Shown: positions 43,406 through 51,705 of the stretch, piece by piece
How positions within the stretch are numbered: the first letter of the stretch is position 1
Layout: each line of letters starts with the position of its first letter
Program-made: the position numbers and the translations under genes
DNA from: Haloprofundus salinisoli
GTDB taxonomy: Archaea > Halobacteriota > Halobacteria > Halobacteriales > Haloferacaceae
Direction of reading: 5' to 3'
Length of the DNA stretch: 64,000 nucleotides
Assembly (NCBI RefSeq): GCF_020097815.1
Contig: NZ_CP083663.1
Location: 1,116,001-1,180,000 of the forward strand
Notes under the pieces: generated by a model
Database searches by the model: none
Seen by the model: the letters and a program-made list of their open reading frames with translations, nothing else
Told to the model about the DNA's origin: nothing

Positions 43406-43822
43406 ATGGGCAACAAGAACAAGACCATCTCGTTTCGCGTCAACGAGGACGCGTTCGAGACACTCCGCGAGATCGCCGAGGAGCGAGATATCTCGCTCTC
43501 GGCGGTGTTTCGTGACTACGTAGACACGCTCGTTGCCCACGACGGCCAGGTGCGAGTCGTCCCCGAAAACGAGTTAGAACGGAGTCACGACGACGGCACG
43601 ACCAGTTTCCCGCCGACAGTCGAGGTGCCAAAGAGCTTCATCCGCGAGCACGAGCGCCTCGAACTGGAGACCGAACACCTCCGCGAACAGCTGGAGGAAC
43701 ACAAACGCTACGTCAACTACCTCCGCGAGCAACTCGAAGAGCTCGACGGCGACGACGAGGACGTCATCCAGTTAGAGGAGTTGGACGGCGAACGCGACGA
43801 CCAGCCGTTCCGACTCGGCTGA
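43406..43822 (+). CDS. ribbon-helix-helix (CopG-like) DNA-binding protein with coiled coil
   Basis: The 138-residue protein starts MGNKNKTISFRVNEDAFETL, a typical ribbon-helix-helix strand followed by two helices (LREIAEERDISLSAVFRDYV). A linker leads to a coiled coil (residues about 78-112: SFIREHERLELETEHLREQL, EEHKRYVNYLREQLEELDG). The last residues are acidic. It probably binds DNA as a dimer of RHH domains and dimerises further through the coil. It stands alone. Targets are unknown. Confidence 0.85.
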   Translation: MGNKNKTISFRVNEDAFETLREIAEERDISLSAVFRDYVDTLVAHDGQVRVVPENELERSHDDGTTSFPPTVEVPKSFIREHERLELETEHLREQLEEHKRYVNYLREQLEELDGDDEDVIQLEELDGERDDQPFRLG

Positions 43823-43849
43823 GGGTCTCCGGATGTTCCGTCTCCTCGC

Positions 43850-44305
43850 TTACCGCGTCAGCGACCGCTTCGCCTCGGCGGATTGCTGCTGCATCTCCCG
43901 GTTGCCGTCGACGGCCGCGAGTGACTCCACTGCTTCGAGGGTGCGCACCGACTGATCGAGAAACGAGAGGACGTCGCCGGGATACGCGTACAGCATGTAG
44001 TCGTCGGTCATCACGTCGACGATGGCGTCGGGGCCGAGTCCCTGCGCGCGGAGGTCCAAGAGGTAGCTGACGAACTTCCGCTCGGGGTGGCCGCAGTAAG
44101 GGTTCGTGTCGCAGTCGCAGTCGAGAAAATCCTGCGCGAAGTCCAGCACGCGCTCGCGGGTCGCCTCGTCGAGTTTTTCGAGGCCGTCGCCGGTGTAGAG
44201 CACGTCCAGCGTCGCGCCCTTGAACGCTCCCTTCGGGATGCTCGTCTCCAGTTGGGAGGCGATCTGGCGGTGGTTCTTCAGGTAGATTTTGTCCGTGATG
44301 GCCAC
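43850..44305 (-). CDS. conserved haloarchaeal protein, unknown function
   Basis: The 151-residue protein starts with GTG (MAITDKIYLKNHRQIASQLE). It has FKGATLDVLYTGDGLEKLDE, a Cys-containing segment DFLDCDCDTNPYCGHPERKF (three Cys, one His, possibly metal-binding) and a helical C-terminus (DQSVRTLEAVESLAAVDGNR). The GTG is chosen because the frame extends far upstream with no good start and the conserved-looking sequence begins here. I do not recognise the domain with certainty. It is divergent from tRNA-His. Confidence 0.68.
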   Translation of the reverse strand: MAITDKIYLKNHRQIASQLETSIPKGAFKGATLDVLYTGDGLEKLDEATRERVLDFAQDFLDCDCDTNPYCGHPERKFVSYLLDLRAQGLGPDAIVDVMTDDYMLYAYPGDVLSFLDQSVRTLEAVESLAAVDGNREMQQQSAEAKRSLTR

Positions 44306-44447
44306 TGTTAGGCGGTGATAGTCGGGTCGGCCCCAAAAGCGTCTCGGCTCTCGGAGCGGAGCTGCGTAGGCGTGCGCCCTGTCGTCGGATGGCGAATCTC
44401 CAGCAAGTCGTAACGTATTTGAGTCACAGCGAAGTACGAGTGGGTGT

Positions 44448-44521
44448 GTCCGGGTTGGGGTAGTGGACCATCCTTCAGCCTTGTGGAGGCTGAGACGCGG
44501 GTTCGATTCTCGCACCTGGAC
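44448..44521 (+). tRNA. tRNA-His (GTG)
   Basis: The gene folds as a cloverleaf with an acceptor stem in which G-1 (44448) pairs with C73 (44521), the histidine-specific extra pair. It has a seven-base-pair stem below, the anticodon loop TTGTGGA (anticodon GTG) closed by CAGCC/GGCTG, and the T-arm GCGGG-TTCGATT-CTCGC. No intron and no encoded CCA are present. Downstream lie extra copies of its 3' end. Confidence 0.93.
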
Positions 44522-44795
44522 CTTTCTGACGGGAACTACCACACGAGCGACTGCGCTCGAAGAGCGCGTCGCGAGTATCCGTGAACGTCGACAGTCCGAC
44601 AGAGAGAATCGAATCAGGGAGTGGAGCGAACGGAGCGAGCGGAACGACCGTGGTTCGATTCTCGCACCTCGACTGTTCTGTCTCCGAGCAAAGCGAGGAG
44701 ACGAAGGTCTATCGGAAGAGAGCGAACCACGAGAGTCGCAGCGCGACGGAGTGAGCGACCGTCTCTCGGTGGTTCGATTCTCGCACCTGGACCTT
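44500..44795 (+). repeat. tandem copies of the tRNA-His 3' end (attachment-site-like)
   Basis: The tRNA 3' half (T-loop plus acceptor strand, 44500-44524) recurs at 44771-44795 with 25 identical bases. It recurs more weakly at 44652-44673, where 18 bases match exactly and the acceptor strand carries a C for G change. Copies are spaced 152 and 119 bases apart. All are in direct orientation and downstream of the gene. This is the pattern left by integration of mobile elements at a tRNA gene, followed by loss of the inserts. No integrase is visible between them. Confidence 0.75.
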
Positions 44796-44894
44796 CTTCC
44801 GAGCGTTTCCTCGTGAGCGTGTGCTCGCGTCAGCGAGCACCGCGAACGAACGCGGAGCGTGGGGAAGTCCGACGAGAGACAGCGAGCCGAGAGC
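44522..44894. other. non-coding region after tRNA-His
   Basis: This 373-base stretch has no convincing gene. It holds the two extra tRNA-His 3' copies (44652-44673, 44771-44795), a low-complexity stretch of repeated GAGCGAACGGAGCGAGCGG type near 44624-44642, and a perfect hairpin GTGCTCGC-GTCA-GCGAGCAC at 44821-44840. Open frames through it are Arg/Ser-rich shadows. It reads as eroded mobile-element scar DNA. Confidence 0.6.
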
Positions 44895-45086
44895 TCAGTA
44901 CCCGCCCCCGTCCTCGAAGCAGCGCCCACACCGCGATGCGCCGCCCTCGTCGACGGCGTCCGTCAAATCGACAACGACCGTCGACTTCTCGGAGACGTGA
45001 AACAGCGCCCCGCAAGCGGCGAGTCGGTAAGCGTGGTCGTTTGGTTTGTGAACGGTCTTCGTCTGTTCGTTGAGTACTCCGCGCAT
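44895..45086 (-). CDS. small Cys-containing haloarchaeal protein
   Basis: The 63-residue protein begins MRGVLNEQTKTVHKPNDHAY and ends SRCGRCFEDGGGY. One Cys sits in LAACGALF and a CX2C pair near the end, so a zinc site with three Cys and a nearby His is possible. Similar short proteins with a terminal CGRCFEDGGGY-type ending occur across haloarchaea, often near mobile regions; their function is not known. ATG 45086 is chosen over an upstream ATG because the family-like sequence begins here. Confidence 0.6.
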   Translation of the reverse strand: MRGVLNEQTKTVHKPNDHAYRLAACGALFHVSEKSTVVVDLTDAVDEGGASRCGRCFEDGGGY

Positions 45087-45185
45087 AACTCCTAGCGACG
45101 GGGTGTACACGGTAAAAGACAGTACCAATTCACTACGGGTACCCGGCGTTCAGCCGACACGTCTCGGAGGGACCGGCACCTCGAA

Positions 45186-45845
45186 CTACGCGGTGGTTCG
45201 CCTCGCGACTACCGCGTAGAACGGGTCCGTTCCCGCCTCGACCGCCGAGACGACGCGGCGGTCGTCGAATCCGCCGACTCGCTCGACGTACCGTCGGACC
45301 AACGCCGCCCGTCCGTCCATCGACGCGGTTCGCCACGCGCGAATCGCCTTCCGAGCGAACATCCGGTTCGAGAAGGAGACGACGCAGACGCCGCCCGGGC
45401 GGAGAACGCGCCGAATCTCGGCGAAGACGGGACCGGGATACTGGAGATACTGTACCGACACCGCGAGGAGGACGGCGTCGACCGAGGCGGGTTCCACCGG
45501 AAGCGAAGGGGTTTCGTTGAGATTTCGGACGAAGAACTCGTCCAACCGGGGATTTTCGGCTAACTCGTCGCAATTCAGTCCGTGGCCGACGACGCGGTCG
45601 TACTCGGCGTCGGCCGGGAGATGCGACACCCAACTGCTCATCAGATCGAGGACGGTGTCGTCGGGGTCGAGTTCCCGTCGGTACAGTTCGGTCAGTTTCG
45701 TTCGGAACGGCTCGTCGACGTGGTGGACGAACCGAGACGAGGCGTAGAAGCGGGCGTCGTCTCCGGAATCGAGTTTTGAGCGCTCGACCGGCGAGAGCAG
45801 CGTCGGCGCGTTCGGTCCGGCCGGCGTTCCGGAGTCGTCGGTCAC
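45186..45845 (-). CDS. class I SAM-dependent methyltransferase
   Basis: The 219-residue protein starts with GTG (MTDDSGTPAGPNAPTLLSPV). Motif I appears as DTVLDLMSSWVSHLP near residue 65, motif II region VVGHGLNCDELAENPRL, and the acidic motif IV VDAVLLAVSVQYLQYPGP. The following FAEIRRVLRPGGVCVVSFSN is characteristic of small-molecule methyltransferases. Motif I lacks the usual GxGxG, having LMSSW instead, which suggests a divergent family. The substrate is unknown. It ends beside no partner; the upstream site-2 protease gene is one base away on the same strand. Confidence 0.78.
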   Translation of the reverse strand: MTDDSGTPAGPNAPTLLSPVERSKLDSGDDARFYASSRFVHHVDEPFRTKLTELYRRELDPDDTVLDLMSSWVSHLPADAEYDRVVGHGLNCDELAENPRLDEFFVRNLNETPSLPVEPASVDAVLLAVSVQYLQYPGPVFAEIRRVLRPGGVCVVSFSNRMFARKAIRAWRTASMDGRAALVRRYVERVGGFDDRRVVSAVEAGTDPFYAVVARRTTA

Positions 45846-45846
45846 C

Positions 45847-47022
45847 TCAGAGCGACCCTGGCGGATTCGAAGAGCGGAGCGACCGAATGGAGTCGGGCGA
45901 ACCGCTGGTCTGGATGATGTTGAACGCGGTCATCAGATCCGTCCGCGAGACGATCCCGACGATGTCGCCGCTGGCGTCGATGACGGGCAGACGGCCGACG
46001 CCGTTCTCCTGCATCATCTGTAGCGCCTCCATCGCGTCGAGTTCGGGGGTGACGCTGGCGATGTCGCGCGACATTACGTCCTCGACCCGGTAGGCGTCGC
46101 GTTCGACCTCGTCGACCGAGCGGGCGTCGTTGAGCGTCACCATTCCGGTGAGGCGGCCGTCCCGCAGTACGGGGTAGCCCGTGTGTCGCTCGGTGAACAT
46201 CCGGTTCATCAGTTCGGCGATGCTCGCGTCTTCTTCGACGGTGTGGAGGTCCTCCTTGTCGGTCATGATGTCGCGGACGGTCACGTCCTGGAACGCCGCC
46301 TTCATCACGGTCTGTTGGGCCTCGCTGGACGCGCCGATGTAGATGAAGAACGCGAGCGCGACGAGCCACAGATTGGCGAAGAGCCCGAAGAGACCGAGCA
46401 GGAACGCGAACCCCTTGCCGACTTCGGCCGCGATCTGGGTCGCTCGGGCGTACGACCGCGAGCGGGCCAAGAGCGCGCGGAGGACGCGACCGCCGTCCAT
46501 CGGGAACCCCGGGAGCATGTTGAACACCGCCAGAAGCACGTTCGTCAGCGCGAGGTAGCCGAGCACGAACTTGAGGGCGTCGAGACTCGACGGAAGCGCG
46601 AGAAACCCGACGTACGAGATGACGCCGAGGGCGACGCTGACGATCGGACCGGCGAGCGCGACGTTGAGTTCCTGCTTCCAGTTCTCGGGAATCTCGGTGA
46701 AGCGGGCGACGCCGCCGAACAACCAGAGCGTGATGGATTCTATCTCGTAGCCGTACCGGAGCGCGACGAGCGAGTGACCGAACTCGTGGAGGAGGACGCA
46801 GGCGAACAGTCCGATGGCAGCGGCGCTGCCGAGTAGCCACGGCATCGGTCCCGCCGTGAGCGCGTCGGCGTCGAGCGACGATCCGAACAGGTTGTTGACC
46901 GTCCCCACCAGCGAACCGACGTCGAGTCCGATGAGATACGCAAAAAGCGGTAGCACCAGCAGGAACGTGAAGTCCAACAGGATGGGGATGCCGAAGGCGC
47001 TCCCGATTCGAATGCCTCGCAT
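45847..47022 (-). CDS. site-2 protease family (M50) with CBS domains
   Basis: The 391-residue intramembrane metalloprotease has the zinc motif HEFGH at residues 79-83 and the third ligand region FPMDGGRVL with Asp176. It has about six membrane helices between residues 12 and 240. Two CBS domains follow (VRDIMTDKEDLHTVEEDASI, DRVM-like VEDVMSRDIASVTPELDAME, GVGRLPVIDASGDIVGIVSR), which probably bind a nucleotide and control the protease. Likely substrates are membrane-anchored factors, but none is known. It is followed one base downstream by the methyltransferase gene. Confidence 0.92.
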   Translation of the reverse strand: MRGIRIGSAFGIPILLDFTFLLVLPLFAYLIGLDVGSLVGTVNNLFGSSLDADALTAGPMPWLLGSAAAIGLFACVLLHEFGHSLVALRYGYEIESITLWLFGGVARFTEIPENWKQELNVALAGPIVSVALGVISYVGFLALPSSLDALKFVLGYLALTNVLLAVFNMLPGFPMDGGRVLRALLARSRSYARATQIAAEVGKGFAFLLGLFGLFANLWLVALAFFIYIGASSEAQQTVMKAAFQDVTVRDIMTDKEDLHTVEEDASIAELMNRMFTERHTGYPVLRDGRLTGMVTLNDARSVDEVERDAYRVEDVMSRDIASVTPELDAMEALQMMQENGVGRLPVIDASGDIVGIVSRTDLMTAFNIIQTSGSPDSIRSLRSSNPPGSL

Positions 47023-47114
47023 ACGACAGGTTAGGGTCCGGACGTTCTTAAACTCGGGCGTGGCTCCGATGCGTGTCGGGAAACGCTTACGCCCCGGAGG
47101 TCGTAGACGCGGAT

Positions 47115-47504
47115 ATGGAGTCCAGTAACGTCGGCGACGGAGGGGCGGTCGTAAAGCGTGAGTCGGACGTCGAGTACGAATCCGTCGGCGCGGCCGAGGG
47201 GATGAACAAAGGCGTGCTTCTCAGCGATGCCGACGGCGCACCACACTTTGCGATTCGACGGTTCACTCTCGATCCGGGAGCTTCGGTACCGAAGCACACC
47301 AACGAGGTCGAACACGAGCAGTACGTCCTCGACGGCGCGTACACCGTCGGTATTGGCGGCGATGAGTACGAGGTGTCGGCGGGCGACTCGCTTCTCATCC
47401 CCGCGGGCGCCGTCCACTGGTATCGAAACGAGAGCGAGGAGGCGGGCGCGTTCCTCTGTGCGGTGCCGAACGGCGACGACAGCATCGAGTTGGTCGAGGA
47501 GTAG
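47115..47504 (+). CDS. cupin domain protein
   Basis: The 129-residue single-cupin protein has the first cupin motif HTNEVEHEQYVLDGAYTVGI, a G-x5-like turn (IGGDEYEVSAGDSLLIPAGA) and the second motif AVHWYRNE. Metal ligands are probably the two His and Glu of the first motif and the His of the second. The first 30 residues are family-specific. ATG 47115 is chosen since the upstream extension is not protein-like. The substrate is unknown. It is divergent from the site-2 protease gene. Confidence 0.85.
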   Translation: MESSNVGDGGAVVKRESDVEYESVGAAEGMNKGVLLSDADGAPHFAIRRFTLDPGASVPKHTNEVEHEQYVLDGAYTVGIGGDEYEVSAGDSLLIPAGAVHWYRNESEEAGAFLCAVPNGDDSIELVEE

Positions 47505-47630
47505 CCGAGAGTCGAGTCGTCGAGAACCGAGACAGAGCCGTTCCGGAACCGGCGGCCGGATCGGCGTCGCTTCGGAGCGTCGCTTCCGAGAGTCGAATCC
47601 CTGAAATACCTCGTTCTCGTACCACTCGAC

Positions 47631-49691
47631 GTGTCTCAGCAGGTCGCCCACGTCGACACGCTGTTCCTCCACGAGAGCGGCGGCCGCGACGACTACACCG
47701 TCGTCGCCACCCGCGACGACGACCGCCTCTTCCGGGGCCGACTCGACCTTAAGGAGACGAACGCCGGTCCCCGACCGGGCAAGTTCCGCATCGTCGACGG
47801 CTCCAACGAGGAACCGCGAAGCCCCGACCAGTTCGTCGAACTGGCCCGCCGAGCGTCGCGCATCCGCATCTCCCAACAGACCTCGCGCAGCGGCCGGAGC
47901 GAGCTACAGGAGATGCTCGACGGCTACCAACTCGACGCGCTCGTCGTCCGGACCTGTCGGTTCTGCGCCTCCGGCAGCCGCTACTCGCCCATCACCGAGG
48001 AGACGGCTATCAAGATGGACAGGGAGTACATCTGTCCCGACTGCGCGATTCGCGAACTGGAGCGCGAGCTCTCGTTCAAGGGCAACCTGACCGCGGCGGC
48101 GCAAGAGCGCCTCGAAGAGCTCCTCCTCGATGTCCAAGACCTCGACCGCATCACGAACCTGCTACAGGGAAATCTCGACCCCGACCTGACGAAATTCGAC
48201 GAGATAAGCGCCACCGTCGAGGACGTCGACCCGGTCCCGACGAGCAGTCTGGACCTGCACCCGAAACTACAGGGGATGACCGAGGAGCGGTTCGACACGC
48301 TCCTGCCGGTCCAGAGCCTCTCGGTCAAAAACGGCCTACTCGACGGGCAGGACCAACTCGTCGTCAGCGCGACGGCGACCGGAAAGACGCTCGTCGGCGA
48401 ACTCGCCGGGCTGAACCGCGTCTTGGAAGGGAAGGGGAAACTGCTGTTTCTCGTTCCCCTCGTCGCGCTCGCCAACCAGAAGTACGACGACTTCAGAGAG
48501 CGATACGGCCACCTCGCGAACGTCACGATTCGGGTGGGGGCGTCGCGCATCAACGACGACGGCAACCGCTTCGACCCGAACGCCGACATCATCGTCGGCA
48601 CGTACGAGGGGATCGACCACGCGCTGCGGACGGGCAAAGACCTCGGCGACATCGGCAGCGTCGTCATCGACGAGGTGCACACGCTGAAGGAAGACGAGCG
48701 CGGCCACCGCCTCGACGGGCTCATCTCGCGGCTGAAGTACTACTGCGAAGATCGGTCCGAGCGCCGCGAGAACTACGAGGGTGCGCAGTGGATCTACCTC
48801 TCTGCGACCGTCGGCAACCCCGAGTGGCTGGCGCGGCGACTGGCGGCGACGCTCATCGAGTTCGAGGAGCGGCCCGTCCCCATCGAACGGCACCTCACGT
48901 TCGCCGACGGCCAGGAGAAGGTCAGAATCGAGAACAAACTCGTGCGCCGCGAGTTCGACACCAAATCCTCGAAGGGCTACCGCGGCCAGACCATCATCTT
49001 CACCAACTCGCGGCGGCGCTGCCACGAGATCTCGCGGAAACTGGAGTACGACGCCGCGCCGTATCACGCCGGGCTCGACTACAGGCGGCGGAAGACGGTC
49101 GAACGGAAGTTCGCGAACCAGGACCTGGCCGCCGTCGTGACGACGGCGGCGCTGGCGGCGGGCGTCGACTTCCCCGCCTCGCAGGTCGTCTTCGACTCGC
49201 TGGCGATGGGCATCGAGTGGCTCTCCGTCCAGGAGTTCAGCCAGATGCTCGGCCGCGCCGGACGGCCGGATTACCACGACAAGGGGAAGGTGTACATGCT
49301 GGTCGAACCCGACGCCGCCTACCACGGGTCGATGGAGATGAGCGAGGACGAAGTCGCGTTCATGCTCCTGAAGGGCGAGATGGAGGACGTGTCGACCCTC
49401 TACGACGAGTCCGCCGCCGTCGAGGAGACGCTGGCGAACATCACCGTCGCCGGCAAGCGCGCGAAGCGACTGAACGACCGAATGCTCGGCGAAATTCCGA
49501 CGAAACACGCCGTCGGCAAGTTGTTGGAGTGGAAGTTCATCGACGGCTTCGACCCGACTCCACTGGGCCGAGCCATCACGCGGCACTTCCTCGCGCCCGA
49601 CGACGCGTTCCGGATTTTGGACGGGGTACGCAACGGACTGGACCCCTACGCCATCGTCGCCGAGATGGAACTGGCCGAGGACGACCTCTGA
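47631..49691 (+). CDS. Ski2-like DEAD/DEAH helicase with DUF5814-type N-terminus
   Basis: The 686-residue protein starts with GTG. The N-terminal about 200 residues (MSQQVAHVDTLFLHESGGRD) contain a zinc-finger-like CRFC and CPDC pair 40 residues apart and match a region I recall as DUF5814. The helicase core shows motif I SATATGKTLVGE, motif II DEVHTLKE, motif III YLSATVGNPEWLA and motif VI QMLGRAGRPDYHDK. A C-terminal winged-helix-like part follows. This organisation fits archaeal Ski2-like RNA or DNA helicases. The substrate is unknown. Confidence 0.92.
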   Translation: MSQQVAHVDTLFLHESGGRDDYTVVATRDDDRLFRGRLDLKETNAGPRPGKFRIVDGSNEEPRSPDQFVELARRASRIRISQQTSRSGRSELQEMLDGYQLDALVVRTCRFCASGSRYSPITEETAIKMDREYICPDCAIRELERELSFKGNLTAAAQERLEELLLDVQDLDRITNLLQGNLDPDLTKFDEISATVEDVDPVPTSSLDLHPKLQGMTEERFDTLLPVQSLSVKNGLLDGQDQLVVSATATGKTLVGELAGLNRVLEGKGKLLFLVPLVALANQKYDDFRERYGHLANVTIRVGASRINDDGNRFDPNADIIVGTYEGIDHALRTGKDLGDIGSVVIDEVHTLKEDERGHRLDGLISRLKYYCEDRSERRENYEGAQWIYLSATVGNPEWLARRLAATLIEFEERPVPIERHLTFADGQEKVRIENKLVRREFDTKSSKGYRGQTIIFTNSRRRCHEISRKLEYDAAPYHAGLDYRRRKTVERKFANQDLAAVVTTAALAAGVDFPASQVVFDSLAMGIEWLSVQEFSQMLGRAGRPDYHDKGKVYMLVEPDAAYHGSMEMSEDEVAFMLLKGEMEDVSTLYDESAAVEETLANITVAGKRAKRLNDRMLGEIPTKHAVGKLLEWKFIDGFDPTPLGRAITRHFLAPDDAFRILDGVRNGLDPYAIVAEMELAEDDL

Positions 49692-49706
49692 AGCGGCGCG
49701 CCGGAC

Positions 49707-51602
49707 TCACGCGCCCCAGAAGAGCGCGATACCGCCGACCGTCACGACCGAGAGGAGCAGCTGTAGCGGTGCGCCGACGCGGGCGTAGTCGGTGAACCGG
49801 TAGCCGCCGGGACCGTACACCATGAGATTCGTCTGGTAGCCGATGGGCGTCGAGAAGTCGGCGCTGGCGGCGAACGTCACCGCGAGGACGAACGGGAACG
49901 GGTCGACGCCGAGCGTCCGCGCCGCCTCGACGGCGACCGGAATCATGAGCACGACACTCGCGTTGTTGCTGATGAGCGCCGTCACGAGCACAGTCACGGC
50001 ATAAAACACCCAGAGCACGCCCACCGGGGGGAGAAACGCCGCCGTCGAGGCGACGAGTGCGCCGATGAAGTCCGCGCCGCCCGTCTGTTCGAGCGCGATG
50101 CCGAGAGGGATGACGCCCGCGAGCAGGAAGATAACGTCCCAAGGAACGGAGTCGTACAGCTCGCTCGGGTGGACGACGTCCGCGAGCACCATCGCGACGA
50201 TACCGCCGAACGCCGCGACGAGGATGTCCAACACGTCGAACGTCGCGAGACCGACGACGGCGACGACGATGGCGACGGCGACGGGAATCTTCGACGTTCG
50301 GTACGACTTCTCTTCGACTTCCCGAAGCAGGATGAAGTCGCGGTTGCTCGCCAGCCGGTCGATGGCGCTCTCGGACGCCCGTAGGAGCATTGTGTCGCCG
50401 CTGCGGAGTCGCATTCGGTCAAATCGCTCGTTGACGACATCCGGGCCGCGGCGAATCGCGAGCACCGTCGCGTCGTAGCGCTCGCCAAACGTCGAACTCG
50501 CCAGCGTCTCGCCGACGAGCGCCGACCACGACGGGACGACGACTTCGACCAGCGACTGCTGCGGGAGTTCGGCCTCGATGGTCTGCGTCTCGGCCGTCGG
50601 CGACGCGGTCCCCACCGCGCTACTCGTCTCCGGGACGAGCGAGACGCCTTCCATCGCCATGAGCATCCGGAGTGTGTCGAGGTCCGCGCGGACGAGCAGC
50701 CGGTCCCCCGGGTGGACGACGGCGTCTGTCAGCGGCGGCGAGAACGACTCGCCGTCGCGGAACAACTGTACGACATCGACGTCGAGCGGCGTCTCGTCGA
50801 GCGCCGAGCGGACCGTCTGACCGGCCATCGGCGAGTCGGCGTCGACGACGACTTCCGTCAGATACGCCCCGAGGTCGTACTCCTCGACGTAGCCCTCGTC
50901 GGCCGAGATGCGCTCCGGGACGAGTCGCCGGCCGACCGTGAGCAGGTACAGCGTTCCAGTGACGAAGACGAGGAGACCCAAGTGGGTGAACTCGAACATC
51001 GAAAACGGGCGGTCGATGAGGCGCGCGGACACCTCGCTCGCGAGGATGTTGGTGGAGGTCCCGATGAGCGTGAGCATCCCGCCGAACATCGACGCGTACG
51101 ACAGCGGGATGAGTAGCTTCGACGGGGAGACTCGGCTGTCGCGCGCGAGATCGGAAACGACGGGGATGAGCATCGCGACGATGGGCGTGTTGTTGAGAAA
51201 CGCCGACGGAATACCCGCGACACCCACCGTCGCGAGCAACTGTCTGCGCTCGTCGGTCCCGGCGAATACCGCCATCTTCGACCCGAGAATCTGGACGATA
51301 CCGGTCCGCTGGACTCCGTTGCTGATGATGAGCATCGCCAACACCGTCAGCGTCGCATCGTTCGCAAAGCCCGAGAACCCCTCTTCGACCGACACGCCCG
51401 TCACCGGACCGAGCACGACAAGCGTAACCATCGACATGATGGCCGTTATATCCGCGGGGAGCGCCTCCGTGACGAAGAGCACGAACGTGGCCACGACGAC
51501 GAGAAAGACCACGGCCATCTCTAGCGTCACCGGCGGCAGCGACGCGACGCCCGTCTGGAGCGCCGCGACGCTTGCGACCATCGGGGTCAGAGGATGAGCC
51601 AT
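49707..51602 (-). CDS. SLC13-family permease with TrkA-C domains (copy A)
   Basis: The 631-residue permease has about 12 membrane helices in two halves. The signatures AFLNNTPIVAMLIPVVSDLA and SNNASVVLMIPVAVEAARTL are characteristic of the DASS/SLC13 family. Between them, residues about 210-415, lie two TrkA-C (RCK_C) domains (MAGQTVRSALDETPLDVDVV, GDRLLVRADLDTLRMLMA; GDTMLLRASESAIDRLA). They probably sense a regulator. It may import sulfate, dicarboxylates or other anions, but no neighbour points to the substrate. It is divergent from its paralogue at 51706, with 103 bases between the starts. Confidence 0.9.
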   Translation of the reverse strand: MAHPLTPMVASVAALQTGVASLPPVTLEMAVVFLVVVATFVLFVTEALPADITAIMSMVTLVVLGPVTGVSVEEGFSGFANDATLTVLAMLIISNGVQRTGIVQILGSKMAVFAGTDERRQLLATVGVAGIPSAFLNNTPIVAMLIPVVSDLARDSRVSPSKLLIPLSYASMFGGMLTLIGTSTNILASEVSARLIDRPFSMFEFTHLGLLVFVTGTLYLLTVGRRLVPERISADEGYVEEYDLGAYLTEVVVDADSPMAGQTVRSALDETPLDVDVVQLFRDGESFSPPLTDAVVHPGDRLLVRADLDTLRMLMAMEGVSLVPETSSAVGTASPTAETQTIEAELPQQSLVEVVVPSWSALVGETLASSTFGERYDATVLAIRRGPDVVNERFDRMRLRSGDTMLLRASESAIDRLASNRDFILLREVEEKSYRTSKIPVAVAIVVAVVGLATFDVLDILVAAFGGIVAMVLADVVHPSELYDSVPWDVIFLLAGVIPLGIALEQTGGADFIGALVASTAAFLPPVGVLWVFYAVTVLVTALISNNASVVLMIPVAVEAARTLGVDPFPFVLAVTFAASADFSTPIGYQTNLMVYGPGGYRFTDYARVGAPLQLLLSVVTVGGIALFWGA

Positions 51603-51705
51603 CGGCGGGGTGGCTACAGAACCGACGCGGAAATACGTTCAGCCGACCCCCGCGCCTCCTTGCGAATACCTCACTCTTTTGCCGGCGGAGACCGTCTGAG
51701 GGCGC

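Noticed and set aside
47041-47114. Upstream in-frame extension of the cupin gene.
   Set aside because: The added residues are not protein-like and ATG 47115 gives the usual single-cupin length.
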